A stretch of 64,000 nucleotides of DNA from Methylobacterium jeotgali (GCF_022179345.1 NZ_BPQR01000011.1:45472-109471); one strand, 5' to 3'; shown: positions 9,090 through 17,547, counted from the first letter of the stretch. Notes: generated by a model from the sequence alone, not told the origin. A program made the numbers and translations.

Positions 9090-9895
9090 CAGTTGCTCAC
9101 GGCCGGCGCGTCGAAGCTGTGCTCCCAGCGGCCGCCCTGATTGTCGGACGCCGTGACCTTGATCGGTCCCCTGCCCTCGGGAAGGAGGGCGAAGTTGATC
9201 ACCGGGTTCGTGGCGAGGGAGATGTCTCCGTCGAGGGTGAAGACCGGCGTGTCGCCGTAGGCGACGCTGAGCTTCTGAACGTAGCGCGCCGGCGTGTAGT
9301 CGCGGGTGATCTGGTTCATCTGCATCCCCGAGAAGTTCGGGTGGCGCACCATCAGCGTCGCCTCGACGGGCTGGCCGGGCTTCACGTCGCCGCCGAACTT
9401 CAGGCGCATCTCGCCCATGCCGCGCATGGCCTCCTCGTCGCTCATGCCCATCGGGGCCGAGCAGCCGCCGGACGCCTTCACGAACTTGACCGCCTCGTGC
9501 AGCTTGCCGTCCTTCGTTTCCACGACGGCGTGGACGTTGGTGTAGTTGTTGACGCGCACCCGCAGCTTCACCTCGCTCGGGTCGGCCGCCGGGCCGAACT
9601 CGAAATGGGCGGCGTAGGGCGACGGGTTGTCGTCGATGAAGAGGTAGACCCCCTTCACCCGGTCCTTCTGCGGCATGGTGAGGGTAATTGGCACCAGCGC
9701 CGCGTCGAGGGCGCGGGCCGGGGCGTCGATGGACACGAGCGTGTCGGTCTTCTCGACGGCGCGGTCCTTGAAGACCGACTGCTTGATCTCGCCCCAGCGC
9801 GCCTCGCGCTCGGCATCGGAATCCCCCGCGCCGGCGGCGAGGACGGGGCCCGCGGACAGCGCGAGGCCAATGGCGAAGGCGGCGATGGTTCTCAT
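9089..9895 (-). CDS. Quinoprotein-associated SoxYZ-like carrier protein
   Basis: A 268-residue periplasmic protein with a clear signal peptide (cleavage after GPVLAA). The first half resembles SoxY, with a candidate carrier cysteine at residue 145 in ASGGCSAPMG, which recalls the SoxY GGCGG swinging arm. The second half resembles SoxZ, with RHPNFSGMQMNQITRDYTPARYV. Such SoxY-SoxZ fusions occur next to PQQ-dependent dehydrogenases rather than with sulfur-oxidation genes, and none of the other Sox genes are here. The substrate carried is unknown. It is followed at once by the CRPECW protein and preceded by the metallohydrolase gene, 80 bases upstream. Confidence 0.87.
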   Translation of the reverse strand: MRTIAAFAIGLALSAGPVLAAGAGDSDAEREARWGEIKQSVFKDRAVEKTDTLVSIDAPARALDAALVPITLTMPQKDRVKGVYLFIDDNPSPYAAHFEFGPAADPSEVKLRVRVNNYTNVHAVVETKDGKLHEAVKFVKASGGCSAPMGMSDEEAMRGMGEMRLKFGGDVKPGQPVEATLMVRHPNFSGMQMNQITRDYTPARYVQKLSVAYGDTPVFTLDGDISLATNPVINFALLPEGRGPIKVTASDNQGGRWEHSFDAPAVSN

Positions 9896-9975
9896 GGGCG
9901 TGTCTCCTCGCGATGTAATCTGTCTCTCCGCGCGCCGTTCGGGAAGAGCGCCTGCAAGCCTCCCCCGTCGGCCCG

Positions 9976-10920
9976 TCACTCCCATTCCAGTTCCTTGTAG
10001 GCGACCGTGACGTTGCGGCCGTTGTAGGTGTCGAACAGCGTCCAGCGCTCGCGCTCGGACCGGGCGACCGTTTCCGTCGCCTTGTCGATCGAGATGCCCG
10101 CGGCGATGGCCTTGCGGGTCTCGTCCCGCAGGGTGGTGAGGTAGCGGGACAGATCCCCGAGCGCCGGAGCGAGCTCGACTGTCACGGGGCCGTGGCCCGG
10201 CACCGCGCGCGTGGCGCCGAAGCCCTTGAGGCGCTCGATCTCCTTGAGCCAGCCGTTGAGGCTGCCGTCGAGCGACGGGACGCGCTCCACGAAGAGCATG
10301 TCGGCGGGGAAGAGCAGACCGCTCGCCGTGTCGAGCATCGAGAGGTCGCAGGGCGTGTGCGCGACGCCATGGGCGGTGAAGCGCAGGGTGCGGTCGCCGA
10401 GATCGATCTCGGTGCCGTCCTTCACGGCCTGGGTCGGATAGACGACCTGCCCGGCCCGGCCCTTCCCGAGGATCTCCTCCAGGCGCTCCCGATAGAACGC
10501 GCCGCGGGCATCGAGCGCCTCGCGCAGCGAGGCATGGCCGATGAAGTTCGGCTTGTCCTCTAGGAAGGCGGCCGCGCCGAAGCAGTGGTCCGGGTGGACG
10601 TGGCTGAGGACGACGTGGCGGATCGGCTTGTCCGTGCGCTTGGCGATCTCGGCGCGCAGCCACTGCCCGTCCGCGAGGCTGCCGCCGGTCTCCGTCACCA
10701 GCACCCCGTCGCGGCCGACGATGAAGCCGATATTGGCGATGGCGTCCGCGTTCTGCGCGCTCGCGTCCTCGTGCAGGCCCTTCCGCACGAAGGTCTGCGG
10801 CGCGACCTCCTCAAGCGTGAAGCGCCCGTCGACCTCCTCGGCAGAGCGGGCGAGGCTCGGCAGGCAGCACAGGCAGAGGCCGCCGAACAGCGTCGCACGG
10901 CGGGTGGGCTCACCGCTCAC
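9976..10920 (-). CDS. Quinoprotein relay-type zinc metallohydrolase (MBL fold)
   Basis: Exported metallo-beta-lactamase-fold hydrolase of the kind found with SoxYZ-like carriers in PQQ-linked loci. The metal motif SHVHPDH is complete (His107, His109, Asp111, His112 from the GTG start) and a later VPGHGPV supplies another ligand. The N-terminus TRRATLFGGLCLCCLPSLARSA looks like a twin-arginine or Sec signal. I chose the GTG at 10920 (314 residues) because it overlaps the stop of an 11-codon reading frame that has a strong ribosome site; a TTG at 10977 would add 19 Arg-rich residues in front of the signal. It may act on adducts carried by the SoxYZ-like protein, which is inference. Confidence 0.83.
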   Translation of the reverse strand: MSGEPTRRATLFGGLCLCCLPSLARSAEEVDGRFTLEEVAPQTFVRKGLHEDASAQNADAIANIGFIVGRDGVLVTETGGSLADGQWLRAEIAKRTDKPIRHVVLSHVHPDHCFGAAAFLEDKPNFIGHASLREALDARGAFYRERLEEILGKGRAGQVVYPTQAVKDGTEIDLGDRTLRFTAHGVAHTPCDLSMLDTASGLLFPADMLFVERVPSLDGSLNGWLKEIERLKGFGATRAVPGHGPVTVELAPALGDLSRYLTTLRDETRKAIAAGISIDKATETVARSERERWTLFDTYNGRNVTVAYKELEWE

Positions 10921-10952
10921 CGGACGAGGGCTTCCTGCACGAGCAGAGCCAT
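10917..10952 (-). CDS. Possible 11-residue leader peptide
   Basis: A short frame encoding MALLVQEALVR starts at an ATG with GGAGG seven bases upstream, the best ribosome site near this operon. Its stop overlaps the GTG of the metallohydrolase gene (GTGA), the arrangement used for translational coupling. It could be a coupling leader or a chance frame; there is no homology evidence. Confidence 0.3.
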   Translation of the reverse strand: MALLVQEALVR

Positions 10953-10976
10953 GGCGTCGCCTCCGATTGCTTTTCA

Positions 10977-10990
10977 ACCATCTAGTAGGT
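10977..10990. promoter_or_regulatory. Candidate TetR operator in the divergent promoter
   Basis: ACCATCTAGTAGGT is a palindrome centred on CTAG with 10 of 14 positions symmetric, followed by a second TAGGT direct repeat. It lies between the tetR-like gene (start 11059) and the divergent metallohydrolase operon, where an autoregulating TetR protein would bind. Confidence 0.5.
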
Positions 10991-11058
10991 AGGTTTCGAC
11001 CGCGTCAAGGCAACAACGACGTGGCTTCACGTTTTCGCGCAGGACCCGACCGGACGGT

Positions 11059-11649
11059 ATGAGCGACACCCGCGCGATCCTCCTCGGCGAGGCCGAGACC
11101 CTGGTACGCCGGCAGGGCTACTCTGGATTCAGCTATGCGGATCTCTCGGCCGCGGTCGGCATCCGCAAGGCCAGCATCCACCATCATTTCCGGACGAAGG
11201 AGGACCTCGCGACGGCCCTGCTCGCCGCCTACGAGGCACGCTACCGGACGGCGCTCGACGGGATCGAGAGAGAGGCCTCGAACGGGCTGTCGGGGATCCT
11301 CGCCTACGCGCGCCTCTATCTCGGCGGCGCCGAGCAGGGGCTCGGCTGCCTCTGCGCGGCCTTCGCGACGGAGGGCGAGCGCCTGCCGGAGGGGTTGCGC
11401 CGGGAGGTCGGCGCCTTCTTCGCCCGTCACATCGCCTGGATCGAGACGCGGCTGCGCCAGGGGCAGGCGGATGGCAGCGTGCGTGCGAGCCTCGAGCCGG
11501 CCGCGCAGGCGCGGCTCGTCGTGGCGGGGCTCGAAGGCGCGCTCGTCACCGAGCGTCTGCTCGGCGGGGCGGAAGGGTTCGGCGTGGTGATCGAGGCCCT
11601 GCGCGAGAGCCTGACGGGTCAGGCCTCCTCGGCGACGAACCGCGCGTAG
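11059..11649 (+). CDS. TetR/AcrR family transcriptional regulator
   Basis: A 196-residue one-component repressor. The N-terminal helix-turn-helix is typical ([16 protein letters not shown] then [14 protein letters not shown]), followed by an all-helical ligand domain with three cysteines in its middle (GLGCLCAAF) that may be ligand or redox sensitive. It is divergent from the quinoprotein-associated operon with a CTAG-centred palindrome between them, so regulation of that operon and itself is likely. Its 3' end overlaps the convergent queC by 31 bases. The effector is unknown. Confidence 0.92.
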   Translation: MSDTRAILLGEAETLVRRQGYSGFSYADLSAAVGIRKASIHHHFRTKEDLATALLAAYEARYRTALDGIEREASNGLSGILAYARLYLGGAEQGLGCLCAAFATEGERLPEGLRREVGAFFARHIAWIETRLRQGQADGSVRASLEPAAQARLVVAGLEGALVTERLLGGAEGFGVVIEALRESLTGQASSATNRA

Positions 11650-12326
11650 CCGTCCGCCCGTAGGCGGCAGGCGGGACAGGTGCCGCAGCCGTAGCCCCAG
11701 TCATGCCGCGTGCCGCGCTCGCCGAGGTAGCAGGTGTGGCTCTCCTCGACGATGAGGTCCACGAGCGCCCCGCCGCCGAGCTGCTGCGCGAGCCGCCAGG
11801 TCGCCGCCTTGTCGATCCACATCAGCGGCGTGTGCAGGACGAAGCGGCGCTCCATGCCGATGTTGAGCGCCACCTGGAGCGCCTTGATCGCGTCGTCGCG
11901 GCAGTCGGGATAGCCGGAGAAGTCGGTCTCGCACATGCCGCCGACGATGTGGCGCAGGCCTCGCCGGTAGGCGAGCGCGGCGGCGAAGGTCAGGAACACG
12001 AGGTTGCGGCCAGGCACGAAGGTGTTCGGCAGGCCGTCCGCCGCCAGGGCGATGGCGGTGTCGCGGGTGAGCGCGGTATCGGAGACGGCGCCGAGCGCAT
12101 CGAGCGACAGCGTGTGGTCCGGCCCCAGGCGCCGCCCCCAGGACGGCTCGATCCCCACGATCCGGTCGCGGATCGTGGCGCGGCCGTCGAGCTCGATGCG
12201 GTGGCGCTGGCCGTAGTCGAAACCGAGGGTCTCGACCTGCGGGAAGCGGTCGAGCGCCCAGGCGAGGCAGGTCGCCGAATCCTGCCCGCCGGAGAACAGG
12301 ACCAGTGCGCCCTCGGCCTCCGCCAT
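11619..12326 (-). CDS. queC: 7-cyano-7-deazaguanine (preQ0) synthase
   Basis: ATP-dependent enzyme converting 7-carboxy-7-deazaguanine to preQ0, the queuosine precursor. The PP-loop [16 protein letters not shown] is at the N-terminus and the zinc cysteine cluster near the C-terminus contains [17 protein letters not shown]. The 235-residue length is normal. It is the last gene of queE-queD-queC, 4 bases after queD. It overlaps the 3' end of the tetR-like gene antisense by 31 bases. Confidence 0.96.
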   Translation of the reverse strand: MAEAEGALVLFSGGQDSATCLAWALDRFPQVETLGFDYGQRHRIELDGRATIRDRIVGIEPSWGRRLGPDHTLSLDALGAVSDTALTRDTAIALAADGLPNTFVPGRNLVFLTFAAALAYRRGLRHIVGGMCETDFSGYPDCRDDAIKALQVALNIGMERRFVLHTPLMWIDKAATWRLAQQLGGGALVDLIVEESHTCYLGERGTRHDWGYGCGTCPACRLRADGYARFVAEEA

Positions 12327-12330
12327 CGCC

Positions 12331-12687
12331 CTACTCGCCCTCGTACTGCGCCCAGGACATCGGCGTCTCGTAGAGCCTCACCGAGGCCAGCGCCGGCAGG
12401 TCCGGCTTCGTGCGATGCCAGATCCAGGCCGCGATGTTCTCGGCGGTCGGATTCTCCAGCCCCGGCACCTCGTTGAGGCAGTGGTGGTCGAGCCGCTCCA
12501 GGATCGGCGCGAAGACGCGCTCAACCTCGTAGAAGTCGACGATCCAGCCCGTGACCGGATCGACCGCACCCTTCAGCGTTAGCTCGACCCGGTAGGAATG
12601 GCCGTGCATCCGCGCGCAGCGGTGCCCCTCGGGGACATTGGGGAGGCGGTGGGCCGCCTCGAAGGTGAAGGCCTGGGTGATCTGCAT
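12331..12687 (-). CDS. queD: 6-carboxy-5,6,7,8-tetrahydropterin synthase
   Basis: Converts dihydroneopterin triphosphate to 6-carboxytetrahydropterin, the first dedicated step to queuosine. The 118-residue protein has the zinc and catalytic residues of the family: His13, Cys24, His28 and His30 in CARMHGHSY, and a later LDHHCLNE. I took the ATG at 12687, giving [15 protein letters not shown], the family-typical start; the frame is open far upstream but with nonsense composition. It sits between queE and queC. Confidence 0.95.
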   Translation of the reverse strand: MQITQAFTFEAAHRLPNVPEGHRCARMHGHSYRVELTLKGAVDPVTGWIVDFYEVERVFAPILERLDHHCLNEVPGLENPTAENIAAWIWHRTKPDLPALASVRLYETPMSWAQYEGE

Positions 12688-12803
12688 CGTGGTCGCGTTC
12701 GATGGACCGGCGGAAGCGCTCCGCGCCGGCAGGGGCGATATGTCATCGAACGCACCGAAATGCACCCTTGCCCCGAACCGGGCCGCCCCGCGCCCAGTGA
12801 AGG

Positions 12804-13436
12804 TCAGGGGATGCCGATGATCTTGTGCGTCTGGAGCGAGAGCCGCCAGCGGGCGTCCGTGCGGCAATACGCGACGGCGGCCTCGGTGTGCGCGGCCCGG
12901 TCCGGACCGTCCATCGGCTGGAGCCAGCGATGGTCGAAGGAAAGATCGACCAGGGCGGCGGGGTCGACGCCGGCCTGCGGGAAGACGAGCTTCAGCTCGT
13001 GCCCGCTCTTCTGGACCAGCGGGTTGCGGCCCTTCGGGCTGACGCAGATCCAGTCGATGCCCGGTGGGGCCGGCAGGGTGCCGTTGGTCTCCACCGCGAT
13101 GGCGAAGCCGCGGGCGTGGACCGCCGCGATCAGCGTCTCGTCGAGCTGGAGCAGCGGCTCGCCGCCGGTGAAGACGACGTAGCGGTGATGCGCGCCGCCC
13201 GCCCAGGCCGCCGCGATGGCATCCGCCAGCGCCTCCGCGTCCCGGAAGCGCCCGCCGCCCTCGCCGTCGAGCCCCACGAAATCCGTGTCGCAGAAGGTGC
13301 AGGCCGCCTCCGCCCGGTCCTCTTCGCGGCCGGACCAGAGATTGCAGCCGGCAAAGCGGCAGAACACCGCCGCGCGCCCCGCCTGGGCGCCCTCCCCCTG
13401 CAGGGTGTGGAAGATTTCCTTGACCGCGTAGCTCAT
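12804..13436 (-). CDS. queE: 7-carboxy-7-deazaguanine synthase
   Basis: Radical SAM enzyme that contracts 6-carboxytetrahydropterin to 7-carboxy-7-deazaguanine. It carries the insert form of the cluster motif, Cys31-X14-Cys46-X2-Cys49, known from a subset of QueE enzymes, then VVFTGGEPLLQ and AVETNGTLP. The 210-residue length starts at the ATG at 13436 (MSYAVKEIFHTLQGEG). It is the first gene of queE-queD-queC; 116 bases separate it from queD. I saw no preQ1-type riboswitch upstream. Confidence 0.95.
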   Translation of the reverse strand: MSYAVKEIFHTLQGEGAQAGRAAVFCRFAGCNLWSGREEDRAEAACTFCDTDFVGLDGEGGGRFRDAEALADAIAAAWAGGAHHRYVVFTGGEPLLQLDETLIAAVHARGFAIAVETNGTLPAPPGIDWICVSPKGRNPLVQKSGHELKLVFPQAGVDPAALVDLSFDHRWLQPMDGPDRAAHTEAAVAYCRTDARWRLSLQTHKIIGIP

Positions 13437-13710
13437 GATCCGCCGCACCGGGCGACCGGCTCCTGCCCGATCGCAGGCACATAAGCCGGGAAAACCGCCC
13501 GCGCCACCGGCCCTTGCACAGGAACCGCCATGCTCTCGCCACGGAGATCGCCTTGATCGGTGGCGTCGACGGCCCGGTCGGGCCAAGGTTCGCAGGGCGG
13601 GTTCCTTCCGGCTCGGGGCGCGGGGGCGGTCCCGCCCGGCGTCGCGCCATCCCGTTCCCCACGTCGTGACGCGGTCGATCCCCGCGCAGACGCCTTCGAG
13701 ACGAGATCCG

Positions 13711-15213
13711 ATGCTACACGCACCCGCGAGGCGCTTCCTGCTCGGGCTCGCCGCGACGCTCGGCCTGACCGGGGCGGCGCAGGCGATCCAGACGCCGACG
13801 CTGGTGGTCGACGCGGATTCCGGCAAGGTCATCTACCAGCGCGCCGCCACGGACCCGTGGTATCCGGCCTCGATCACCAAGCTGATGACGACCTACGTCG
13901 CCCTCGACCTCGTCCGCCAGGGCCGCGCCTCCCTCGACACGATGATCACGATCTCGCCCGAGGCGGCCGCCGAGGCGCCCTCGAAGATGGGCTTCCGGGC
14001 GGGCACGCAGCTCACCCTCGACAACGCCCTCAAGATCATCATGGTCAAGTCGGCCAACGACGTGTCCCACGCCATCGGCGAGAGCCTCGGCGGCTCGATC
14101 GAGGGCTTCGCCGAGATGATGAACCAGGCCTCGGCCCGCCTCGGCATGCGCGAGAGCCGCTGGTTCAACCCGCACGGCCTGCCCGATCCGCGCCAGTGGA
14201 CCTCGGCCCGCGACATGGCGATCCTCGGCCGCGCCCTGATGCGCGACTTCCCCGAGCGGCACGACCTGTTCTCGATCAGCGCCATCCAGTTCGGCACCGC
14301 CGTGATGGCCAACCACAACGGCCTGCTCGGGCGCTACGCCGGCGCGGACGGCATGAAGACCGGCTTCATCTGCTCCGGCGGCTTCAACGTGGTGGCGAGC
14401 GCCACCCGCGGCGGCCGGCGCATCATCACCGTCGTCATGGGCCAGCCGAGTGCCCGCGAGCGCGACCTCAAGGCCGCCGACCTGTTCGACTACGGCTTTA
14501 CGCAGAGCGCGGGTTGGACGAGCGACAGCGTCGAGGCGCTGGCGCCCTCCGCCGTCGCCGAGCCGCCGGACATGCGTCCCTACGTCTGCCAGCGCAGCAA
14601 GCCGATGCCGATCGACGAGGGGCCGGGTGCGATCGCCGCCCCGGCGCCCGGCACCGGCGACCAGACGCACGCGCAGCTCGCGGGCGCCACCGGCGCGTCC
14701 TCGGCGCTGGCGCTGGCGACCTTGAACAACGGGCAGCTGCGCACCCGCAGCCTGCCGCCGCGGGCGCCGCTCCAGCCCATCGCGGTCTGGATCGGGCGCA
14801 GCCCCGCCGAGGGCCAGGCGATCCTCGCCCAGCAGGCCGAGGCGGCGAAGGCCGAGCAGGCCGCCGCGCGCAACGCCCGCGCCGAAGCCCTGAAGGCCAA
14901 GCGCGAGGCCTCCCGTCAGGCCAAGCTGGACGCGAAGGCCAAGGCCGACGCCCGCAAGGCCGAGGCGAAGGCGTCCGTCCCCGCGCCGAAGACCAAGGCC
15001 GCCGCGCTGCCGAAGAACGCGGCCGCCTACACGGCGGCGGAGGGCGGCAATCCCGGCATCCCGCAGGCCGGAATCGGCAAGCCGCTTCCGAAGGGAAAGC
15101 CCGCCGCGAAGGCTGCCGAGCCGAAGAAGCCGGCGCCCAAGGCCGCCGCTGCCGCCAAACCGACGACCGCCAGGTCGGCCTCGGCGCGCAAGCCCGCCGC
15201 CGCCGACGAGTAG
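13711..15213 (+). CDS. D-alanyl-D-alanine carboxypeptidase with Lys/Ala-rich tail
   Basis: Low-molecular-weight penicillin-binding protein (peptidase S11) that trims the terminal D-Ala of peptidoglycan stem peptides in the periplasm. A signal peptide ending AAQA precedes the catalytic triad of motifs Ser54-ITK57, Ser114-A-N116 and Lys216-T-G218. The usual C-terminal amphipathic membrane anchor is replaced by a long low-complexity tail, residues ~371-500, very rich in Ala, Lys and Pro, which may bind the cell wall or stay disordered. I start at the ATG at 13711 because it precedes the signal peptide directly. The stop is one base before the start of the next gene, so they are probably cotranscribed. 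Confidence 0.93.
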   Translation: MLHAPARRFLLGLAATLGLTGAAQAIQTPTLVVDADSGKVIYQRAATDPWYPASITKLMTTYVALDLVRQGRASLDTMITISPEAAAEAPSKMGFRAGTQLTLDNALKIIMVKSANDVSHAIGESLGGSIEGFAEMMNQASARLGMRESRWFNPHGLPDPRQWTSARDMAILGRALMRDFPERHDLFSISAIQFGTAVMANHNGLLGRYAGADGMKTGFICSGGFNVVASATRGGRRIITVVMGQPSARERDLKAADLFDYGFTQSAGWTSDSVEALAPSAVAEPPDMRPYVCQRSKPMPIDEGPGAIAAPAPGTGDQTHAQLAGATGASSALALATLNNGQLRTRSLPPRAPLQPIAVWIGRSPAEGQAILAQQAEAAKAEQAAARNARAEALKAKREASRQAKLDAKAKADARKAEAKASVPAPKTKAAALPKNAAAYTAAEGGNPGIPQAGIGKPLPKGKPAAKAAEPKKPAPKAAAAAKPTTARSASARKPAAADE

Positions 15214-15214
15214 C

Positions 15215-16324
15215 GTGAGCGCCAACCCCTCCGGCCTCGGCGCGGACACTTCGCGCCGGCCCGAGCCCATTCCGCTGACGGTGCTGACCGGCTTCCTCGG
15301 AGCCGGCAAGACGACGCTGCTCAACCGGTTGCTGCGTGATCCGGCGCTCGCCGACACCGTGGTCATCGTCAACGAGTTCGGGGAGATCGGCCTCGACCAC
15401 CTCCTCATCGAGCGGGTGGACGAGGACATGATCCTGCTCGGCGCGGGCTGTCTCTGCTGCAGCGTGCGCGGCGATCTGGTGGCGGCCCTGGAAGACCTCC
15501 TGCGCCGACGCGACAACGGCCGCATCACGCCGTTCCGCCGAGTCGTCATCGAGACCACCGGGCTCGCCGATCCCGCCCCGATCCTGCACGCGGTGCTCGG
15601 CCATCCCTACCTGTCGCTGCGCTACCGGCTGCAGTCGGTGATCGCGGCGGTCGACGCGCTCCACGGCCTCGCCTCCCTCGACGCGCAGCCGGAGGCCGTC
15701 CGGCAGGCGGCGATGGCCGACCGGATCGTGGTGACGAAGACCGATCTCGCGGGCGGCATGCCGGACGCGCTCGTCGCGCGTCTGCGGCGGCTCAATCTTG
15801 GGGCGCCGATCACCGGAACCGACGTGCCGGTGGCCGAACTGCTCGGCGGCGCCTTCGGCCTCGACGGCAAGATCGCCGAGGTGCGCGACTGGCTCGGCGA
15901 GGAGGCCGTCGCGGCGAGCGGCAGCGCCCAGGAGCCGGGGCTCCGCGACCGCCACGACGCCTCGGTGCGCGCCTTCGCGCTCACCAGCGACACGCCGGTG
16001 CGGCCGGCGGCGCTCGAGATGTTCCTCGACCTCCTGCGCTCGGGTCACGCCCGCGCGATCCTGCGGCTGAAGGGCCTCGTGGCGCTGAGCGACGATCCCG
16101 CGCGGCCGCTCCTCGTCCACGGGGTCGGGCACACCCTGAGCGCGCCGGTCCGGCTGGCGGAATGGCCCGATGCGGACCACCGCTCGCGGCTCGTCCTCAT
16201 TGTGCGCGACCTCGATCCGGCCTTCGTCGGGACGCTGTGGGACGCCTTCCTCGGCAGGCCCCGCGTCGACGCGCCCGACGCCGAGGCGCTGTCGGACAAC
16301 CCGCTCGCGCCTCCGGGTTTCTGA
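15215..16324 (+). CDS. COG0523 (CobW/YjiA-type) GTPase metallochaperone
   Basis: G3E-family GTPase with Walker A GFLGAGKT at residues 26-33, the metal-binding CLCC (Cys79, Cys81, Cys82), VVTKTD for guanine specificity and the CobW C-terminal domain (RLKGLVAL, DLDPAFVG). These proteins insert or move metal ions such as zinc or cobalt. It starts with GTG one base after the D,D-carboxypeptidase stop, unlike the second COG0523 protein of this window, which sits in the cobalamin operon. A zinc-related role is possible but the metal cannot be read from sequence. Confidence 0.88.
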   Translation: MSANPSGLGADTSRRPEPIPLTVLTGFLGAGKTTLLNRLLRDPALADTVVIVNEFGEIGLDHLLIERVDEDMILLGAGCLCCSVRGDLVAALEDLLRRRDNGRITPFRRVVIETTGLADPAPILHAVLGHPYLSLRYRLQSVIAAVDALHGLASLDAQPEAVRQAAMADRIVVTKTDLAGGMPDALVARLRRLNLGAPITGTDVPVAELLGGAFGLDGKIAEVRDWLGEEAVAASGSAQEPGLRDRHDASVRAFALTSDTPVRPAALEMFLDLLRSGHARAILRLKGLVALSDDPARPLLVHGVGHTLSAPVRLAEWPDADHRSRLVLIVRDLDPAFVGTLWDAFLGRPRVDAPDAEALSDNPLAPPGF

Positions 16325-16444
16325 CGGAGGCCGTCCCGTCGCGAGGCTCCCGCCTTCGGCATTGTCCTTGAACCGTCCTCTCCAGACGGCGCGGATGCGG
16401 CGCCGAGGCGTCCCGATTCGGGACGGATGGCAGGGATCGGGACG

Positions 16445-16687
16445 ATGGCGGGACGGTTCAGGGTGATCGACGGCGGGATGACGGCGACCGAGAGCGCCCT
16501 GGCTCTTCCCGTTATGGTCCGCGCCGCCAATGCACCGGCGGAGGCGCGCTACGCCGACCACGTCGCGGCGGCGCTGCGGACGGAGATCGTCCGGGAGACA
16601 TCCGGTCGTACGACCGCGCGGCGCGCTGCGAGCGAGCGCCGCCAGCCGATCCCGGCCGCCAACCTCATCGAGGTCGGCGCGGCCTGA
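16445..16687 (+). CDS. Small hypothetical protein, uncertain
   Basis: An open frame of 80 residues (MAGRFRVIDGGMTATESALA...) between the COG0523 gene and the convergent HPr gene, ending three bases before the HPr stop. AGGGATCGGG lies just upstream of the ATG. I recognise no family, and another in-frame ATG lies at 16427. It is listed because the 366-base gap is otherwise empty; it may be chance in GC-rich DNA. Confidence 0.35.
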   Translation: MAGRFRVIDGGMTATESALALPVMVRAANAPAEARYADHVAAALRTEIVRETSGRTTARRAASERRQPIPAANLIEVGAA

Positions 16688-16690
16688 CCC

Positions 16691-17014
16691 CTACTCGTCC
16701 TCGCCGAAACGGTCGGCGAGAAGCGCCTCGATGGCATCGAGGCAGGCGGCGGCATCCGAGCCCACCGCCGTCACGCCGATGACCGTGCCCTTGGCGGCGC
16801 CCAGGGTGAGCAGGCCCATGATCGAGCGGCCGCCGACCGTCTCGCCGGCCCGCGTCACCGCGACCGTCGATTCGAAGCGCTCCACGGTCTGCACGAACTT
16901 CGCCGAGGCGCGCGCATGCAGCCCCTTGCGGTTGACGATGGGCAGCATGCGCAGGAGGCCGCCTTCCGGAACCGGGATCTCGGAGGGCTCGTCGGTGTAG
17001 GTGGTGTCGTCCAT
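16691..17014 (-). CDS. ptsH: HPr-type phosphocarrier of the regulatory PTS
   Basis: Small phosphocarrier that receives phosphate from EI-Ntr on His33 in NRKGLHARASAKF and passes it to EIIA. Ser64 in GGRSIMGLL is at the place of the HPr kinase target serine, fitting the hprK gene two genes upstream. The 107-residue protein has about 18 extra N-terminal residues compared with ordinary HPr. The ATG at 17014 (MDDTTYTDEP) is chosen because sequence upstream looks non-coding. It is downstream of EIIA(Man), 131 bases away, on the same strand. Confidence 0.93.
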   Translation of the reverse strand: MDDTTYTDEPSEIPVPEGGLLRMLPIVNRKGLHARASAKFVQTVERFESTVAVTRAGETVGGRSIMGLLTLGAAKGTVIGVTAVGSDAAACLDAIEALLADRFGEDE

Positions 17015-17145
17015 CGCCGTGCGGAGAACCTCGGTCGGGCAGGCGGGCGGACCGCCGGAATGGGCGCCGGCTCCTGCGAAGCGCGGCTTCAGCAGACCCG
17101 TCAATCCACTGAGGACAAGGCGAAAGTCGGGCGCGGCGCCCGGCG

Positions 17146-17547
17146 CTACTTGCCCGCCAGCACGCGGGAGGCGACGTTGATGTACTTGCGCCCCGCCTCC
17201 TGGGCATGGAGCACCGCCTCGCCGAGGCTCTCCTCGTCGCGCACGCTCGCGAGCTTGATCAGCATCGGCAGGTTGATGCCGGCCACGACCTCGACGGCGC
17301 CACCGTTCATGCAGGACAGGGCGAGGTTCGAGGGCGTGCCGCCGAACATGTCGGTCAGCACGACGACGCCGGCGCCCGAGTTCACCCGGCCCACGGCCGC
17401 GATGATGTCGCGGCGGCGCAGTTCCATGTCGTCCTCGGGCCCGATCGTGATGGTCTCGATCTGCTCCTGAGGTCCGACGACGTGCTCCAGCGCGGCCTTG
17501 AACTCGGTCGCCAGAAGGCCGTGGGTGACGAGCACCATTCCAATCAT
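17146..17547 (-). CDS. Mannose-type PTS EIIA component
   Basis: Cytosolic EIIA of the mannose superfamily, 133 residues. The phosphorylated histidine is His9 in MVLVTHGLLATEF, and VVVLTDMFGGTPSN is the second signature. No EIIB, EIIC or EIID permease genes are present, so in this setting it is a regulatory output protein rather than part of a sugar transporter, as in other alphaproteobacteria. It lies between hprK (128 bases upstream) and the HPr gene. The ATG at 17547 gives MIGMVLVTHG; the following in-frame ATG would remove three residues only. Confidence 0.93.
   Translation of the reverse strand: MIGMVLVTHGLLATEFKAALEHVVGPQEQIETITIGPEDDMELRRRDIIAAVGRVNSGAGVVVLTDMFGGTPSNLALSCMNGGAVEVVAGINLPMLIKLASVRDEESLGEAVLHAQEAGRKYINVASRVLAGK

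Noticed and set aside
10920..10977. TTG at 10977 as the start of the metallohydrolase
   Set aside because: It would add an Arg-rich 19-residue stretch before the signal peptide and run through the region of the leader frame; the coupled GTG is a better start.
13437..13710. Possible preQ1 riboswitch ahead of queE
   Set aside because: No H-type pseudoknot or A-rich tail pattern of that class could be seen.
14498..16561. 687-codon open frame on the minus strand across the carboxypeptidase and GTPase genes
   Set aside because: Arg/Pro/Gly-rich nonsense composition opposite two well-supported genes; a usual by-product of very high GC third positions.
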